From contig WAQT01000033.1 in the NCBI GenBank assembly GCA_015520105.1, positions 1 to 39,598 of the forward strand: DNA of 39,598 nucleotides. Reading direction: 5' to 3'. Source of the stretch: Candidatus Aenigmatarchaeota archaeon (GTDB lineage: Archaea; Aenigmatarchaeota; Aenigmatarchaeia; QMZP01). A program made the position numbers and the translations under genes. A model generated the notes under the pieces. That model did no database searches. It saw only the letters and a program-made list of their open reading frames with translations, and had not been told where the DNA came from. Positions 7,683-16,221 of the stretch are shown one piece after another (position 1 is the first letter of the stretch; the number at the start of each line of letters is the position of its first letter).

Positions 7683-9335
7683 ATGAGAGACAGGATTCTC
7701 AAGTACGTCCTTCAGAACGCTGTCTTTTACGGAGGCAGGGCAAGCGTAAAGGCTGTTATGGGAAAGGTTATGTCCTCGGAGCCTGAACTCAGAAGGAAGC
7801 CGGAGCAGGTGAGGATAGAGGTGGAGAACCTTGTCAGGAGCATAAACGAGATGGGTCTGGAGAAGCAGAGGGAGATGCTGGAGAGCATCGCTCCAGAGCT
7901 TCTTGAGAGGAAGGAGAAGAAGCAGGAAGGCCTTCCTGAGCTTCCGAACGCGGTCGAAGGGAAGGTCGTGACGCGCTTCGCCCCGGCGCCGACCGGGCCT
8001 CTCAACATCAGCCAGGTTCTGAGGGCCGCTATGCTCAGCTACCTTTATGCGGAGAAGTACAGAGGGAAGTTCATACTGAGATTCGAGGACACGGACGCAA
8101 GGAGGATTGAAAAGAGGTTCTACAGGATGATAGAGGAGGACCTGAAGGCCTGCGGCATCACGTGGAACAGGAAGTTTATAGAGTCTGAGGACATGGAATC
8201 CTTCTACAGTCATGCCAAGAAGCTCCTGAAGGAAGGCAAGGCGTACATGTGCTCGTGCAACCAGGACGAGTTCAGGAAACTCAAGCTCAAGAAGCTTCCC
8301 TGCCCGTGCAGGGACAGGAGCCCAGGAGAGAATCTTGCGATGTGGGAGAGGGCGCTGAACAGGGAGTGCAGGGAAGGTGAAGTGGTGATGAGGTTCAAAA
8401 CCTCCATGAGCGACCCGAACCCCGCGCTGAGGGACCCTCCTATAATGAGGATATTGAAGGCAAGGCACCCCCTCCAGGGAAGGAAATACGATGTCTGGCC
8501 CCTCTATAATTTCGCTAACGTGATAGAGGACCATTCTCAGGGAGTGACCCACGTGTTCAGGGGAAAGGAGCATGAGCACAACACAGAGATTCAGAGAAGG
8601 ATTTACGAGGCGTTCGGCTGGAAAGCCCCAGAGGCCGTGAACTTCGGAATGATATACCTGCCGGGAGAGAAGCTCCACACGAGGGATATAAAGGAGGGGA
8701 TACGGAAAGGCCTTTATTCCGGCTGGGACGACCCGAGGCTTCACACTGTCAGGGCGCTGATGAGAAGGGGGTTCGTGGCCGAGGCTTTCAGGAAATACGC
8801 GGAACACTGCAGCCTGACGAAGACCGATATACGCCTCGACTGGGAGATATTCGAATCCTACAACAGGAAGGCGATAGACCGCATAGCGGACAGGTGCATG
8901 GTGGTCATGAATCCTGTCAGGATAGACATAAGGAAGACAGGCCTCGCGGGCAGGAGCGTGAGGCTCAGGAACCATCCGGAAAGGATAGACACGAGGGAGA
9001 TAAGGCTCGGCACGCACGTACTTGTTTCAGGGGACGATTTCAGAGAGTTTGAAGGGAAGGAAGTGAGGCTCAAGGGAATCTCTGCAGGAACTCTCAAGAA
9101 AAGATTTGAGCCGGACAAGGGAGAGCCGGAGCATGCTCAGATAATACAGTGGGTGCCGGCAGAGAGCGCTGTCGATGTTGAGATTGTGAAACCGGAAGGG
9201 AAACTGAAAGGTTTCGGCGAGCCGCTCATGAAGAAGCTTTCTATCGGAAAGATAATACAGATGGAAAGGATAGGTTTCGGAAGGGTGGACAGAAGAACAA
9301 GGGACGGCGTTGTGATTTTCTTCGCCCACAGATAG
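7683..9335 (+). CDS. gltX: Glutamyl-tRNA synthetase, archaeal type, with atypical HIGH motif
   Basis: Class I synthetase charging tRNA-Glu, 550 aa. After an archaeal N-terminal helical extension (1-95), the Rossmann core opens with RFAPAPTGPLNISQVLRAAMLSYLYA (98-124) and FILRFEDTDARRIEKRFYRMIEEDL. It continues through a Cys-rich insertion (MCSCNQDEFRKLKLKKLPCPC) and FRGKEHEHNTEIQ to the KMSKS-loop region LPGEKLHTRDIKEGIRKGLYSGWDDPRL. The C-terminal half is the beta-barrel anticodon-binding domain of archaeal/eukaryotic GluRS and GlnRS rather than the bacterial helical one. The HIGH signature reads NISQ (108-111) and the KMSKS equivalent reads LHTRDI. No second GluRS is in the window, so it is presumably functional. 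Confidence 0.95.
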   Translation: MRDRILKYVLQNAVFYGGRASVKAVMGKVMSSEPELRRKPEQVRIEVENLVRSINEMGLEKQREMLESIAPELLERKEKKQEGLPELPNAVEGKVVTRFAPAPTGPLNISQVLRAAMLSYLYAEKYRGKFILRFEDTDARRIEKRFYRMIEEDLKACGITWNRKFIESEDMESFYSHAKKLLKEGKAYMCSCNQDEFRKLKLKKLPCPCRDRSPGENLAMWERALNRECREGEVVMRFKTSMSDPNPALRDPPIMRILKARHPLQGRKYDVWPLYNFANVIEDHSQGVTHVFRGKEHEHNTEIQRRIYEAFGWKAPEAVNFGMIYLPGEKLHTRDIKEGIRKGLYSGWDDPRLHTVRALMRRGFVAEAFRKYAEHCSLTKTDIRLDWEIFESYNRKAIDRIADRCMVVMNPVRIDIRKTGLAGRSVRLRNHPERIDTREIRLGTHVLVSGDDFREFEGKEVRLKGISAGTLKKRFEPDKGEPEHAQIIQWVPAESAVDVEIVKPEGKLKGFGEPLMKKLSIGKIIQMERIGFGRVDRRTRDGVVIFFAHR

Positions 9336-9346
9336 ATGTAATCCGG

Positions 9347-11839
9347 TTATTTTACAACGCCTTTTATCCTTAACAAGACGAATGCAGACAAGAGGAACAG
9401 CACACCGAAAGATATGAGAACCCATCCCGTTATATCAGGCTCGCAACTCACAGGGCACTCCGGTCCGCAATCAATTCCGTTCTCGTTGAGGTCAAGCATT
9501 CCGTTGCTGCAGGTTATTGACGGGTTGCATTCATCCTCCTCGTCTGCCTGGCCGTCGCAGTCATTGTCAAGCTTGTCGTAGCATATCTCCTTTACAGGCT
9601 CAATTCCGCCTTTGCATTCGGACCATCTTCCTTCCACGCACCTCTGAACGCCCTTTCTGCACACCCCCACATCGGTTCCGCAGTATCTCGTGTCTCCGCT
9701 GCTGCAACACGATATCCCGTCGTCAATCTTTCCGTTGCAGTCATCGTCTATTTCATTGCATACCTCTGATGAAGCGCCAGCACCATTGTAACATGCGCAT
9801 CCTGTCTCCTCGACGGATTCTCCGCCTCCTATATTGTCTACAACACCGTCGCAGTCGTCATCCTTCCCGTTGCACACCTCTTCTCGCGGATAAACTGCGT
9901 TTTTGCATTCTCCCCATGTGCCATTTACGCATACCGAATAGCCCTGCCTGCATATTCCTGTCCTGTTTCCAGGGCCGCATGGCCTGTTATCTCCGTTTCT
10001 GCAGAACTTCCCCGGAGGAGGTTCTTTTACGCATTCGTCTCCGGGATAGTTCTCATCCCAGTCGCCATCGCAATCATCATCTATATGATTGCCGCATATC
10101 TCCTTCAGTTCTCCCGGATACACTCCGGAAGAGCATGTGACATTCAGTCCATCCTTTGAGCACACCCATGTACCGCTGCACGCGTTCTTCCATCCCTTTG
10201 AGTTTGTGAACGAGAAGCAGCCTTCCCCAAGAATTCCGGGAATCTTTCCGGAAATGCGGTTCTCTCGGTCTTTGAAATCCTCGTCTATCTCCCCGTCGCA
10301 GTCGTCATCCCTGCCGTTGCACAACTCTTGTTTCCCGGGATGCTGCTCTGGGTCAAGGTCGCTGCATGTTCCAGACTCCTCGCAATATCCGTCTTTATCC
10401 CTGTCCTTGCATACGCGAAACCCGGATTCTGTGAAGTTCAGGACGACGCCTGAGGGGCCAAGAAGCTCCACCCTGAGCACATGGCTCTCATTGGGGTCTA
10501 GATAGGAGAGAGGTATGTTCATGTCAGCAAGATTGACTTCATCCTCCATGAATGAGTTGAAAATGAGTTCCGTAACCACAGCCTCGACCGCCATGCCTTG
10601 CGCATCGAACGAAAGGCTGACCACTCCGTCAGGGTCGCTGGTCTTCTCCACTCCCATGTTCAGGAGAGTTATATTGCATATATCGCCGGAAGGGCAAGCC
10701 GGAGCAAGCGACTCGAAATCATCCGTTGACAGTTTTCTTGTATATTTCTCCCCGAATTTTATGCTGGCGTGCGTCTCTCCTCCGCTCGAGGACCACTGAT
10801 TCTCTTTATGAACAGATTTGCTGGTGTACGCGCAGAAATGGGTGCTGGATTCGTGTTCGCTGCCGTTGGGAGGAAGCGCGAATATCACGTACGTATTGTC
10901 AAAGTCGAAATAACGGAAGTTTATTATTCCGTTCTTTCCGTCCACAGAACTTATTTCGTCATTAAGCGCATCTCCTCCTATACTCTGATATATATACTCT
11001 CCGTTTTCCCTGCCCACAATATAGACACCGCCTGAATTCACTTCTCCGTTCGGGCCGCCCAAAGGACCTCCGTATCTTGAATATCCCTTAGAGACGCTTT
11101 CCTCATCAAACGGGTCCACAAGGCACGTCGCCCCTGTGCCTGCCTGTGTGCACCGGCTCTTGTTTATAATCCTTCCAAGAGACCCGTACCAGCCGTTTCT
11201 GTCAAGCGGAGTGCCCATATAGCTCTCCCCGCCGCATGCAGGACGCATAGTCCCCTCAACATCGCTGTTCCCGAGAATATCGACTGACCATTTAGTAGTT
11301 ATTGCATCAGGAGGCGGGGATATGAGAGAGGTCGCGTCTTTTATAAAAAGAAGACCGTCGGAAGCAGAGACGCTCGACTCATACAACTGGGACTGGATTT
11401 CGTATGGGCAGCCGTTCGCGGAGTCGCAAAGCCCGGGCTGAGTGGAATATTCCACGCAGACCTGTGAAGGGCTCGAAGAGCCTCCGCAGAATCCGTATGC
11501 AACTATTCTGTAGGAGAAGGTTTGAACAGGATGTTCCTCCCACTCAATGGTTCCTGAGGCTGTGAGGTTGTAGGAGAATGCATGAGTCTTCGGTTCATAA
11601 CTCTGGTTCTGAACCATGTAGTCAAGAGCTTTCGCGGCTTCCTTTTTTCCATCGATATATACAACAAGCTTCGAACCCGATGTTATGTTCTCGTCATGGA
11701 ATATCCTGACCACCGCATCCAATGGATAATACACGGAGTAGTTCTTGGTGGTCACATTAAGATATACCATCCCTGATGCAAACGAAGAGGAAAGAACCAC
11801 CAGAGAGAGCGTCAGCAATGCTGCAATAAACGAGCGCAT
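9347..11839 (-). CDS. Secreted, membrane-anchored protein with MopE-type metal-binding repeats
   Basis: An 830 aa surface protein. It has an N-terminal signal peptide (MRSFIAALLTLSLVVLSSSFASG), a long beta-rich extracellular region (about 25-470), and then a Cys/Asp-rich tail of five repeats with the core (E/I)CNGxDDDCDGxxDE: CNGRDDDCDGEID, CGNHIDDDCDGDWDE, CNGKDDDCDGVVD, CNEIDDDCNGKID and CYDKLDNDCDGQAD. A DKDGYC element precedes the repeats. A C-terminal transmembrane helix (GWVLISFGVLFLLSAFVLL) with a basic tail (RIKGVVK) anchors it outside-facing. These repeats match the MopE-type putative metal-binding motif (Pfam PF11617) common in bacterial surface proteins. Ca or Cu binding is inferred, not shown. 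N-glycosylation sequons (NVT, NYT, NIT) are frequent. It is divergent from the Lhr helicase. Confidence 0.85.
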   Translation of the reverse strand: MRSFIAALLTLSLVVLSSSFASGMVYLNVTTKNYSVYYPLDAVVRIFHDENITSGSKLVVYIDGKKEAAKALDYMVQNQSYEPKTHAFSYNLTASGTIEWEEHPVQTFSYRIVAYGFCGGSSSPSQVCVEYSTQPGLCDSANGCPYEIQSQLYESSVSASDGLLFIKDATSLISPPPDAITTKWSVDILGNSDVEGTMRPACGGESYMGTPLDRNGWYGSLGRIINKSRCTQAGTGATCLVDPFDEESVSKGYSRYGGPLGGPNGEVNSGGVYIVGRENGEYIYQSIGGDALNDEISSVDGKNGIINFRYFDFDNTYVIFALPPNGSEHESSTHFCAYTSKSVHKENQWSSSGGETHASIKFGEKYTRKLSTDDFESLAPACPSGDICNITLLNMGVEKTSDPDGVVSLSFDAQGMAVEAVVTELIFNSFMEDEVNLADMNIPLSYLDPNESHVLRVELLGPSGVVLNFTESGFRVCKDRDKDGYCEESGTCSDLDPEQHPGKQELCNGRDDDCDGEIDEDFKDRENRISGKIPGILGEGCFSFTNSKGWKNACSGTWVCSKDGLNVTCSSGVYPGELKEICGNHIDDDCDGDWDENYPGDECVKEPPPGKFCRNGDNRPCGPGNRTGICRQGYSVCVNGTWGECKNAVYPREEVCNGKDDDCDGVVDNIGGGESVEETGCACYNGAGASSEVCNEIDDDCNGKIDDGISCCSSGDTRYCGTDVGVCRKGVQRCVEGRWSECKGGIEPVKEICYDKLDNDCDGQADEEDECNPSITCSNGMLDLNENGIDCGPECPVSCEPDITGWVLISFGVLFLLSAFVLLRIKGVVK

Positions 11840-11886
11840 ATAAATATTTATGCCGCATGCCTATATATTTCACCCCCAACTCTGGC

Positions 11887-14739
11887 ATGCTTATGACTCG
11901 GAACGTCTTTGACCTGCTGGAAGGAGAGTTAAGGAAAGCGGTAGCCGAAAGGTTCTCGAAACCCACGCCTATACAGGAGGGCGTCATACCCGAGATTCTC
12001 AGGGGCCACAACATTCTGACCATATCCGAGACAGGTTCGGGAAAAACAGAGGCCGCGATGCTTCCTGTCTTTGACATGTGGGTCAGGGAGAAGCCCGAGC
12101 CCGTGTCCATCCTTTATATAACTCCTCTGAGGAGCCTCAACAGGGACCTTCTGAAAAGGATAGAGTGGTGGTCAGAGAGGCTGGGATTCTCTGTCGGAGT
12201 GAGGCACGGAGACACCACGCAGTCCGAAAGGGCGAAGCAGGCAAGGAAGCCCCCTGACATGCTGATATCCACCCCGGAGACGCTTCAGGCAATGCTGACA
12301 GGAAGCCAGATGAGAAAGGCCCTGAAGGGCGTAAGATACGTCGCGATAGACGAGGTGCACGAGCTTGTCCCGAGCAAGAGAGGCCTCCAGCTCACCGTCG
12401 GGCTTGAAAGGCTCAGGGAGGTTACGGGAAAGGATTTCCAGATTCTCTGCATGTCAGCCACTGTCGGGACTCCTGAGGAGATTGTGAAGTTCTTTTCGAT
12501 AGACAGGAAGAGGCACAGGATAGTGAATGTCTCCTCTCTCAAGAGCAGGAAGATAAGGGTGGAGTCGCCAAGACCGGGGAAGGAGGATTCCCTCTCATCT
12601 GACAAGCTTTCGGTGAGCATGGAGGTGGCAGCGAGGCTGAGAAGGATAAGGGACCTTATAAGGGAGAGGAACTCGGTTCTTGTGTTCACCAACACCAGGG
12701 AGTTTTCAGAGATTCTCTCTTCAAGGCTCAAGTCTCTCGACAAAGGCCTTTGGATTGAGACGCACCATTCCTCCCTGTCCAAGGAGGTCAGGACTGATGC
12801 AGAGAAGGACTTCAGGGAAGGAAGGATAAAGGCCCTGGTGTGCACATCAAGCCTTGAGTTGGGAATAGACATAGGCTCGATAGACCTTGTGATACAGTAC
12901 ATGTCTCCGAGGCAGGTCTCCAAGCTTCTTCAGAGGATAGGCAGGTCAGGCCACTCTCTTGAGAGGGTTTCAGAGGGCGTGATAATCGCTTCCGACCCGG
13001 ACGACTGCTTCGAGTCCGCTGCTATCGCGTCCCTTGCTGAAAAGGGATGGACCGAGCCGACGAAGCCCTACAACGGAGCGCTCGATGTTCTCGGCCACCA
13101 GATTCTCGGGCTGAGTCTTGACGAGTACAGGATACCGGCGAAGAAGGCCTTCTCCATAGTGAAGAGAGCGCATCCATACAGGAACCTCTCCTTTGAGGAG
13201 TTCATGGAGGTCGGCAGGATTCTCCAGAAGCTCGGCCTTATATGGACGGATTCCAAGTTCGACAAGGAGCCGGCGCTCCGGAGAAGGAGAAGGACGTTCC
13301 TCCATTATTACGGCAACCTTTCTACCATACCCGACACAAAAACGTACAGGGTGCACGATGTTGTATCTGACAGGCCGGTCGGAACCCTCGATGCGGAATT
13401 CATAGCCCTGCACGGGAATCCCGGCACGTCGTTTATAGTGAAGGGCCAGGCATGGAGGATACTTGATGTCCGCAGGGACAAGGTTCTTGTGGAGCCTCTC
13501 AGCGGCATAGAGGCGGCGATACCTGCATGGGAGGGAGAGCTCATACCCGTTCCCTTCGAGGTCGCTCAGGAGGTCGGCAGGATGAGAAGAAGGATAAAGG
13601 GAATGCTTGCGAAGAAGAAAAGAAAGGACGCTGTGAGGGAGCTTATGAAAGAGCTTCCTGTTTCAAGGGATGTTGCGGAAAAGATGGTTGGTCTGGTCAG
13701 GAGGCAGATGGAATGGGGTTTCGTTCCTGACGACAGGAACGTTCTTCTTGAATACTACAGCGACGGCGACGAGTCATGGGTTGTCATCCACACCTGCTGG
13801 GGTTCGCTTGTGAACGATACCATAGGAAGGGTTCTTTCCGCAGTGGTTATGAGAAGGGTTGGTTCCGTGGGCCTTCAGACAGACCCCTGCAGGATAATGA
13901 TGAAGCTTCAGCACATGTCTGACTGGAAGAGCGTGGAGGAGGCGTTCCGAAACCTCAGGGCAAAGGACATCAAAAGCGTCCTGGAGGACGTTGTTCCGGA
14001 CACAGAGCTTTTCGCGTGGAGGTTCATACACGTGGCGAAGAGGTTCGGGATAATATCGAGGGATGCGGAGTTCGGGAAGGGATATATAAGGAAGATAATA
14101 GAGGTTTACAGGAACACCCCTCCATACAGGGAAGCCCTTAACGAAGTGTTCCAGGAGAAGCTGGACGTGGAGGCGTCCGAGAGAATCGCGGAAAGGCTTG
14201 GTTCCGGAAGAATCAGGATAGAGGCGAGGCCGGGCATATCGCCTATGGGAACGTCTGGGATACAGAAGAAATACGAGATAGTCGCTCCGGAGAGGCCTGA
14301 AAGGGAGATATTCCAGACCTTCAAAAAAAGGATTCTCGACACCAAGGTCGGTCTCGTGTGCATGCAGTGCTGCGACTACGCGACCATAAGCAGCGTCCGG
14401 GAGCTTCCGGAGGAGATAGGCTGTCCGCTCTGTTCCGCAAGGCTTGTTGCGGTCGTGCCTGCCAGATACCTCCTCGAGGCGCAGGAACTTGCGAGAAAGG
14501 CAAAGGCCGGAAAGAAGCTCAGCGCTGAGGAGCGTAAATACCACAACCAGATGGCGGACAGCGCAAGCCTTGTGATGTCATCCGGAAAGAATGCCGCAAT
14601 CGCTCTCGCAGGAAGAGGGGTGGGGGTTAGAACTGCTTCGCGCATACTCTCCAGACTTGTTTCCGGAGATGATATTTTCAGGCTTGTTCTCGAAGCGGAG
14701 AAACAGTATGCAAAGACCAAAAGGTTCTGGAAATCGTGA
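11887..14739 (+). CDS. lhr: Lhr-type superfamily 2 DNA/RNA helicase
   Basis: A large ATP-dependent 3'-5' helicase implicated in archaeal DNA repair. About 950 aa. RecA-like domain 1 has the Q-motif KPTPIQEGVIPEIL, motif I SETGSGKTEAAM, motif Ia PLRSLNRDL, motif II DEVHE and motif III SATVG. Domain 2 has TNTREFSE, CTSSLELGIDIG and motif VI QRIGRSGHS. An Lhr-specific winged helix and C-terminal region follow, ending in a four-Cys zinc-like site (CMQCCDY and CPLCSAR). The ORF track starts at 11857, but the TATA-like CTATATATTTC at about 11860-11869 lies inside that extension. ATG 11887 or 11893 is thus likelier, as a leaderless start. The SbcD-related phosphoesterase is nearby, a partner often seen in Lhr loci. 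Confidence 0.94.
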   Translation: MLMTRNVFDLLEGELRKAVAERFSKPTPIQEGVIPEILRGHNILTISETGSGKTEAAMLPVFDMWVREKPEPVSILYITPLRSLNRDLLKRIEWWSERLGFSVGVRHGDTTQSERAKQARKPPDMLISTPETLQAMLTGSQMRKALKGVRYVAIDEVHELVPSKRGLQLTVGLERLREVTGKDFQILCMSATVGTPEEIVKFFSIDRKRHRIVNVSSLKSRKIRVESPRPGKEDSLSSDKLSVSMEVAARLRRIRDLIRERNSVLVFTNTREFSEILSSRLKSLDKGLWIETHHSSLSKEVRTDAEKDFREGRIKALVCTSSLELGIDIGSIDLVIQYMSPRQVSKLLQRIGRSGHSLERVSEGVIIASDPDDCFESAAIASLAEKGWTEPTKPYNGALDVLGHQILGLSLDEYRIPAKKAFSIVKRAHPYRNLSFEEFMEVGRILQKLGLIWTDSKFDKEPALRRRRRTFLHYYGNLSTIPDTKTYRVHDVVSDRPVGTLDAEFIALHGNPGTSFIVKGQAWRILDVRRDKVLVEPLSGIEAAIPAWEGELIPVPFEVAQEVGRMRRRIKGMLAKKKRKDAVRELMKELPVSRDVAEKMVGLVRRQMEWGFVPDDRNVLLEYYSDGDESWVVIHTCWGSLVNDTIGRVLSAVVMRRVGSVGLQTDPCRIMMKLQHMSDWKSVEEAFRNLRAKDIKSVLEDVVPDTELFAWRFIHVAKRFGIISRDAEFGKGYIRKIIEVYRNTPPYREALNEVFQEKLDVEASERIAERLGSGRIRIEARPGISPMGTSGIQKKYEIVAPERPEREIFQTFKKRILDTKVGLVCMQCCDYATISSVRELPEEIGCPLCSARLVAVVPARYLLEAQELARKAKAGKKLSAEERKYHNQMADSASLVMSSGKNAAIALAGRGVGVRTASRILSRLVSGDDIFRLVLEAEKQYAKTKRFWKS

Positions 14740-14776
14740 CGATCCGTTTTTTAATATAGTGCGAAAATTATAAACA

Positions 14777-15130
14777 ATGAAAGAATGCATCTACGGAGTG
14801 GACACAAGCAAGAAGGTCACGCCCATAATGGTGAGGGATGCAATTATAGATTGTTTCAAGCAGGCGCATGATGAGATACTTCAGACCATGAAGGAATACT
14901 ACGAGTTCAAATCCGAAAAGGAGTTTGAAGAGCTGAAACACCTGAATGTTAAATTTCTTGTGGAATCGAAATTCGAGGAGGTCGGAGGGGATTTCGAGAA
15001 TCCGAGCAAGAGGGACCTGATAAAGGTCATTGACAAACTCGCTGAATACGCTTCGCATTTCAGAAGACCGGAGATTATAAAGAAACATTATGACGAGATA
15101 ATGAAGCTTATCCGTCTGCTCAAGGACTGA
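14777..15130 (+). CDS. Conserved-looking small helical protein, 117 aa
   Basis: I do not recognise a named domain. The protein is soluble, charged and largely helical: VTPIMVRDAIIDCFKQAHDEIL, EYYEFKSEKEFEELKHLNVKFLVESKFEEVGGDFENPSKRDLIKVIDKLAEYASHFR, and a final helix IIKKHYDEIMKLIRLLKD. The clean GDF/NPS turn between helices and the strong codon bias match neighbouring genes. An A/T-rich box (AAAATTATAAAC) precedes the ATG by only about 10 nt, and TTTTTTAATATAG lies about 25 nt upstream, which could be the TATA element. It sits between Lhr and the convergent phosphoesterase. Confidence 0.8.
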   Translation: MKECIYGVDTSKKVTPIMVRDAIIDCFKQAHDEILQTMKEYYEFKSEKEFEELKHLNVKFLVESKFEEVGGDFENPSKRDLIKVIDKLAEYASHFRRPEIIKKHYDEIMKLIRLLKD

Positions 15131-15133
15131 TAG

Positions 15134-15886
15134 TCATTTCCCGAGATTCCCGAGTTCTCCGAGGAACGTGCCATCGAGGAGGTATATTTTTGCCTTTTTC
15201 ATGTTGCACAGTTTTGTGAGAGGGCTTGCGAACTCCCTCTTTCTGTCCGGCTTCTCTTTCCTGTTGAGCGGAAAACCGCCTGAGAAGCGATTAAACGCCG
15301 GAACTATCACGAGTTCCGAAGGTCCTGAAGAACCGTATTCTTTCCTCAGCATCCTCTCGCTGAACGGAGCAATGCACCACACCCTCTCGGTCCATCTGTA
15401 TCCGAGGGAGTCGCTGAACTCTATCAGCGGTTGCGTATGACCCATCACTACATACCTTGCTTTCAGGAACGATATATCAGGCTTCGCGTGACCGTGGCAG
15501 AAGAAATATTCTCCGTCGAGAAACCCTTTCGGGTTCCTGACAGACACGCTGTCCGGAACGAGTCTCCCTATTCCCGGGTCGTGATTTCCCGGAACTATCT
15601 CAACATCATAGCTTGAGAGTCCGGAGAAGAATTCGGGAATCTCCCTCTCCTCCTGGAAACTCGTTCCCGGAACCCTGTGTTTTACATCCCCAAGGATTAT
15701 TATCCTCTTCACGTTGTTGTCTTTCGCTATCCTCTCTATCCTTGCCAGCATCTCCCCGGACTGCGAGGGAAGGTTTATTCCCGAGACCCTCGCTTCATGC
15801 TCTATGCCTATATGGAGGTCCGAGACCACAAGAGTTCTCCCGGAGAGCATCGCCGCCTCGCCTGTTACGAAAACATGGCCTGCCAT
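15134..15886 (-). CDS. SbcD/Mre11-related metallophosphoesterase
   Basis: A calcineurin-like phosphoesterase of the archaeal SbcD/Mre11-related single-domain type, 250 aa. The dinuclear metal motifs appear in order: DLHIG (motif I), GDVKH (II), GNHD (III), FCHGHAKPD (IV) and GHTQP (V). It lacks the Mre11 capping domain, and no Rad50 is nearby. Stand-alone phosphoesterases of this type occur beside Lhr helicases in archaea and bacteria, so a role in nucleic-acid end processing with the upstream Lhr is plausible (inference). A C-terminal tail KAKIYLLDGTFLGELG extends beyond the enzyme core; a similar peptide is encoded at 18752-18910. It is followed on the same strand, in the upstream direction, by the small Zn-ribbon gene. 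Confidence 0.92.
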   Translation of the reverse strand: MAGHVFVTGEAAMLSGRTLVVSDLHIGIEHEARVSGINLPSQSGEMLARIERIAKDNNVKRIIILGDVKHRVPGTSFQEEREIPEFFSGLSSYDVEIVPGNHDPGIGRLVPDSVSVRNPKGFLDGEYFFCHGHAKPDISFLKARYVVMGHTQPLIEFSDSLGYRWTERVWCIAPFSERMLRKEYGSSGPSELVIVPAFNRFSGGFPLNRKEKPDRKREFASPLTKLCNMKKAKIYLLDGTFLGELGNLGK

Positions 15887-15940
15887 GTTGAGAATGAGCG
15901 CCGGGGATTAAATGTTTTGTCTTATTATCAGGCTGATATT

Positions 15941-16102
15941 TCACTGCGGACCGAGCGAGTGCTTCGTTATCTCGATGTTGCAACTGTGTTTCTCCCTGCA
16001 CCACTTCTCGCACTTCTCTGCCCACTCCCTTTCGGCGTACCTGAACCCGCACTCCTCGCACACAAAGAGCGTCCGTTCCCCTTCCTGAATCTCCCTGACC
16101 AT
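15941..16102 (-). CDS. Small Cys-rich zinc-ribbon protein, 53 aa
   Basis: Too short for the ORF track. Reading from ATG 16102 gives MVREIQEGERTLFVCEECGF, RYAEREWAEKCEKWCREKHS and CNIEITKHSLGPQ, followed by a TGA stop. CEECG (15-19) and C31-x3-WC-x4-HSC form a probable zinc-binding fold. The pattern CxxCG, then CxxWCxxxHSC, looks familiar as a small archaeal protein of unknown function. A TATA-like AATTTAAACC lies at about 16118-16127 on the plus coordinates, 20-25 nt before the start. The next gene downstream on the same strand is the phosphoesterase (54-bp gap), so co-expression is likely. The function is unknown; a nucleic-acid-binding adaptor is one possibility. Confidence 0.75.
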   Translation of the reverse strand: MVREIQEGERTLFVCEECGFRYAEREWAEKCEKWCREKHSCNIEITKHSLGPQ

Positions 16103-16221
16103 GAGAATGGTTCGCGAGAGGGTTTAAATTCATTCCGTTGTGAGCGACGATGCATCTGGCCCGCTGTGGGCATGGCCCAAGCGTTTATAAGAATTGAAAA
16201 CAACTCTTATCCGGTGTTCTG

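Noticed and set aside
7560-9017. 485 aa minus-strand ORF antisense to GluRS
   Set aside because: Codon-mirror shadow of a confidently identified gene; His/Leu/Pro-rich composition, no SD or recognisable domain.
13774-14544. 256 aa minus-strand ORF inside lhr
   Set aside because: Shadow of the Lhr C-terminal region with no start signal or domain.
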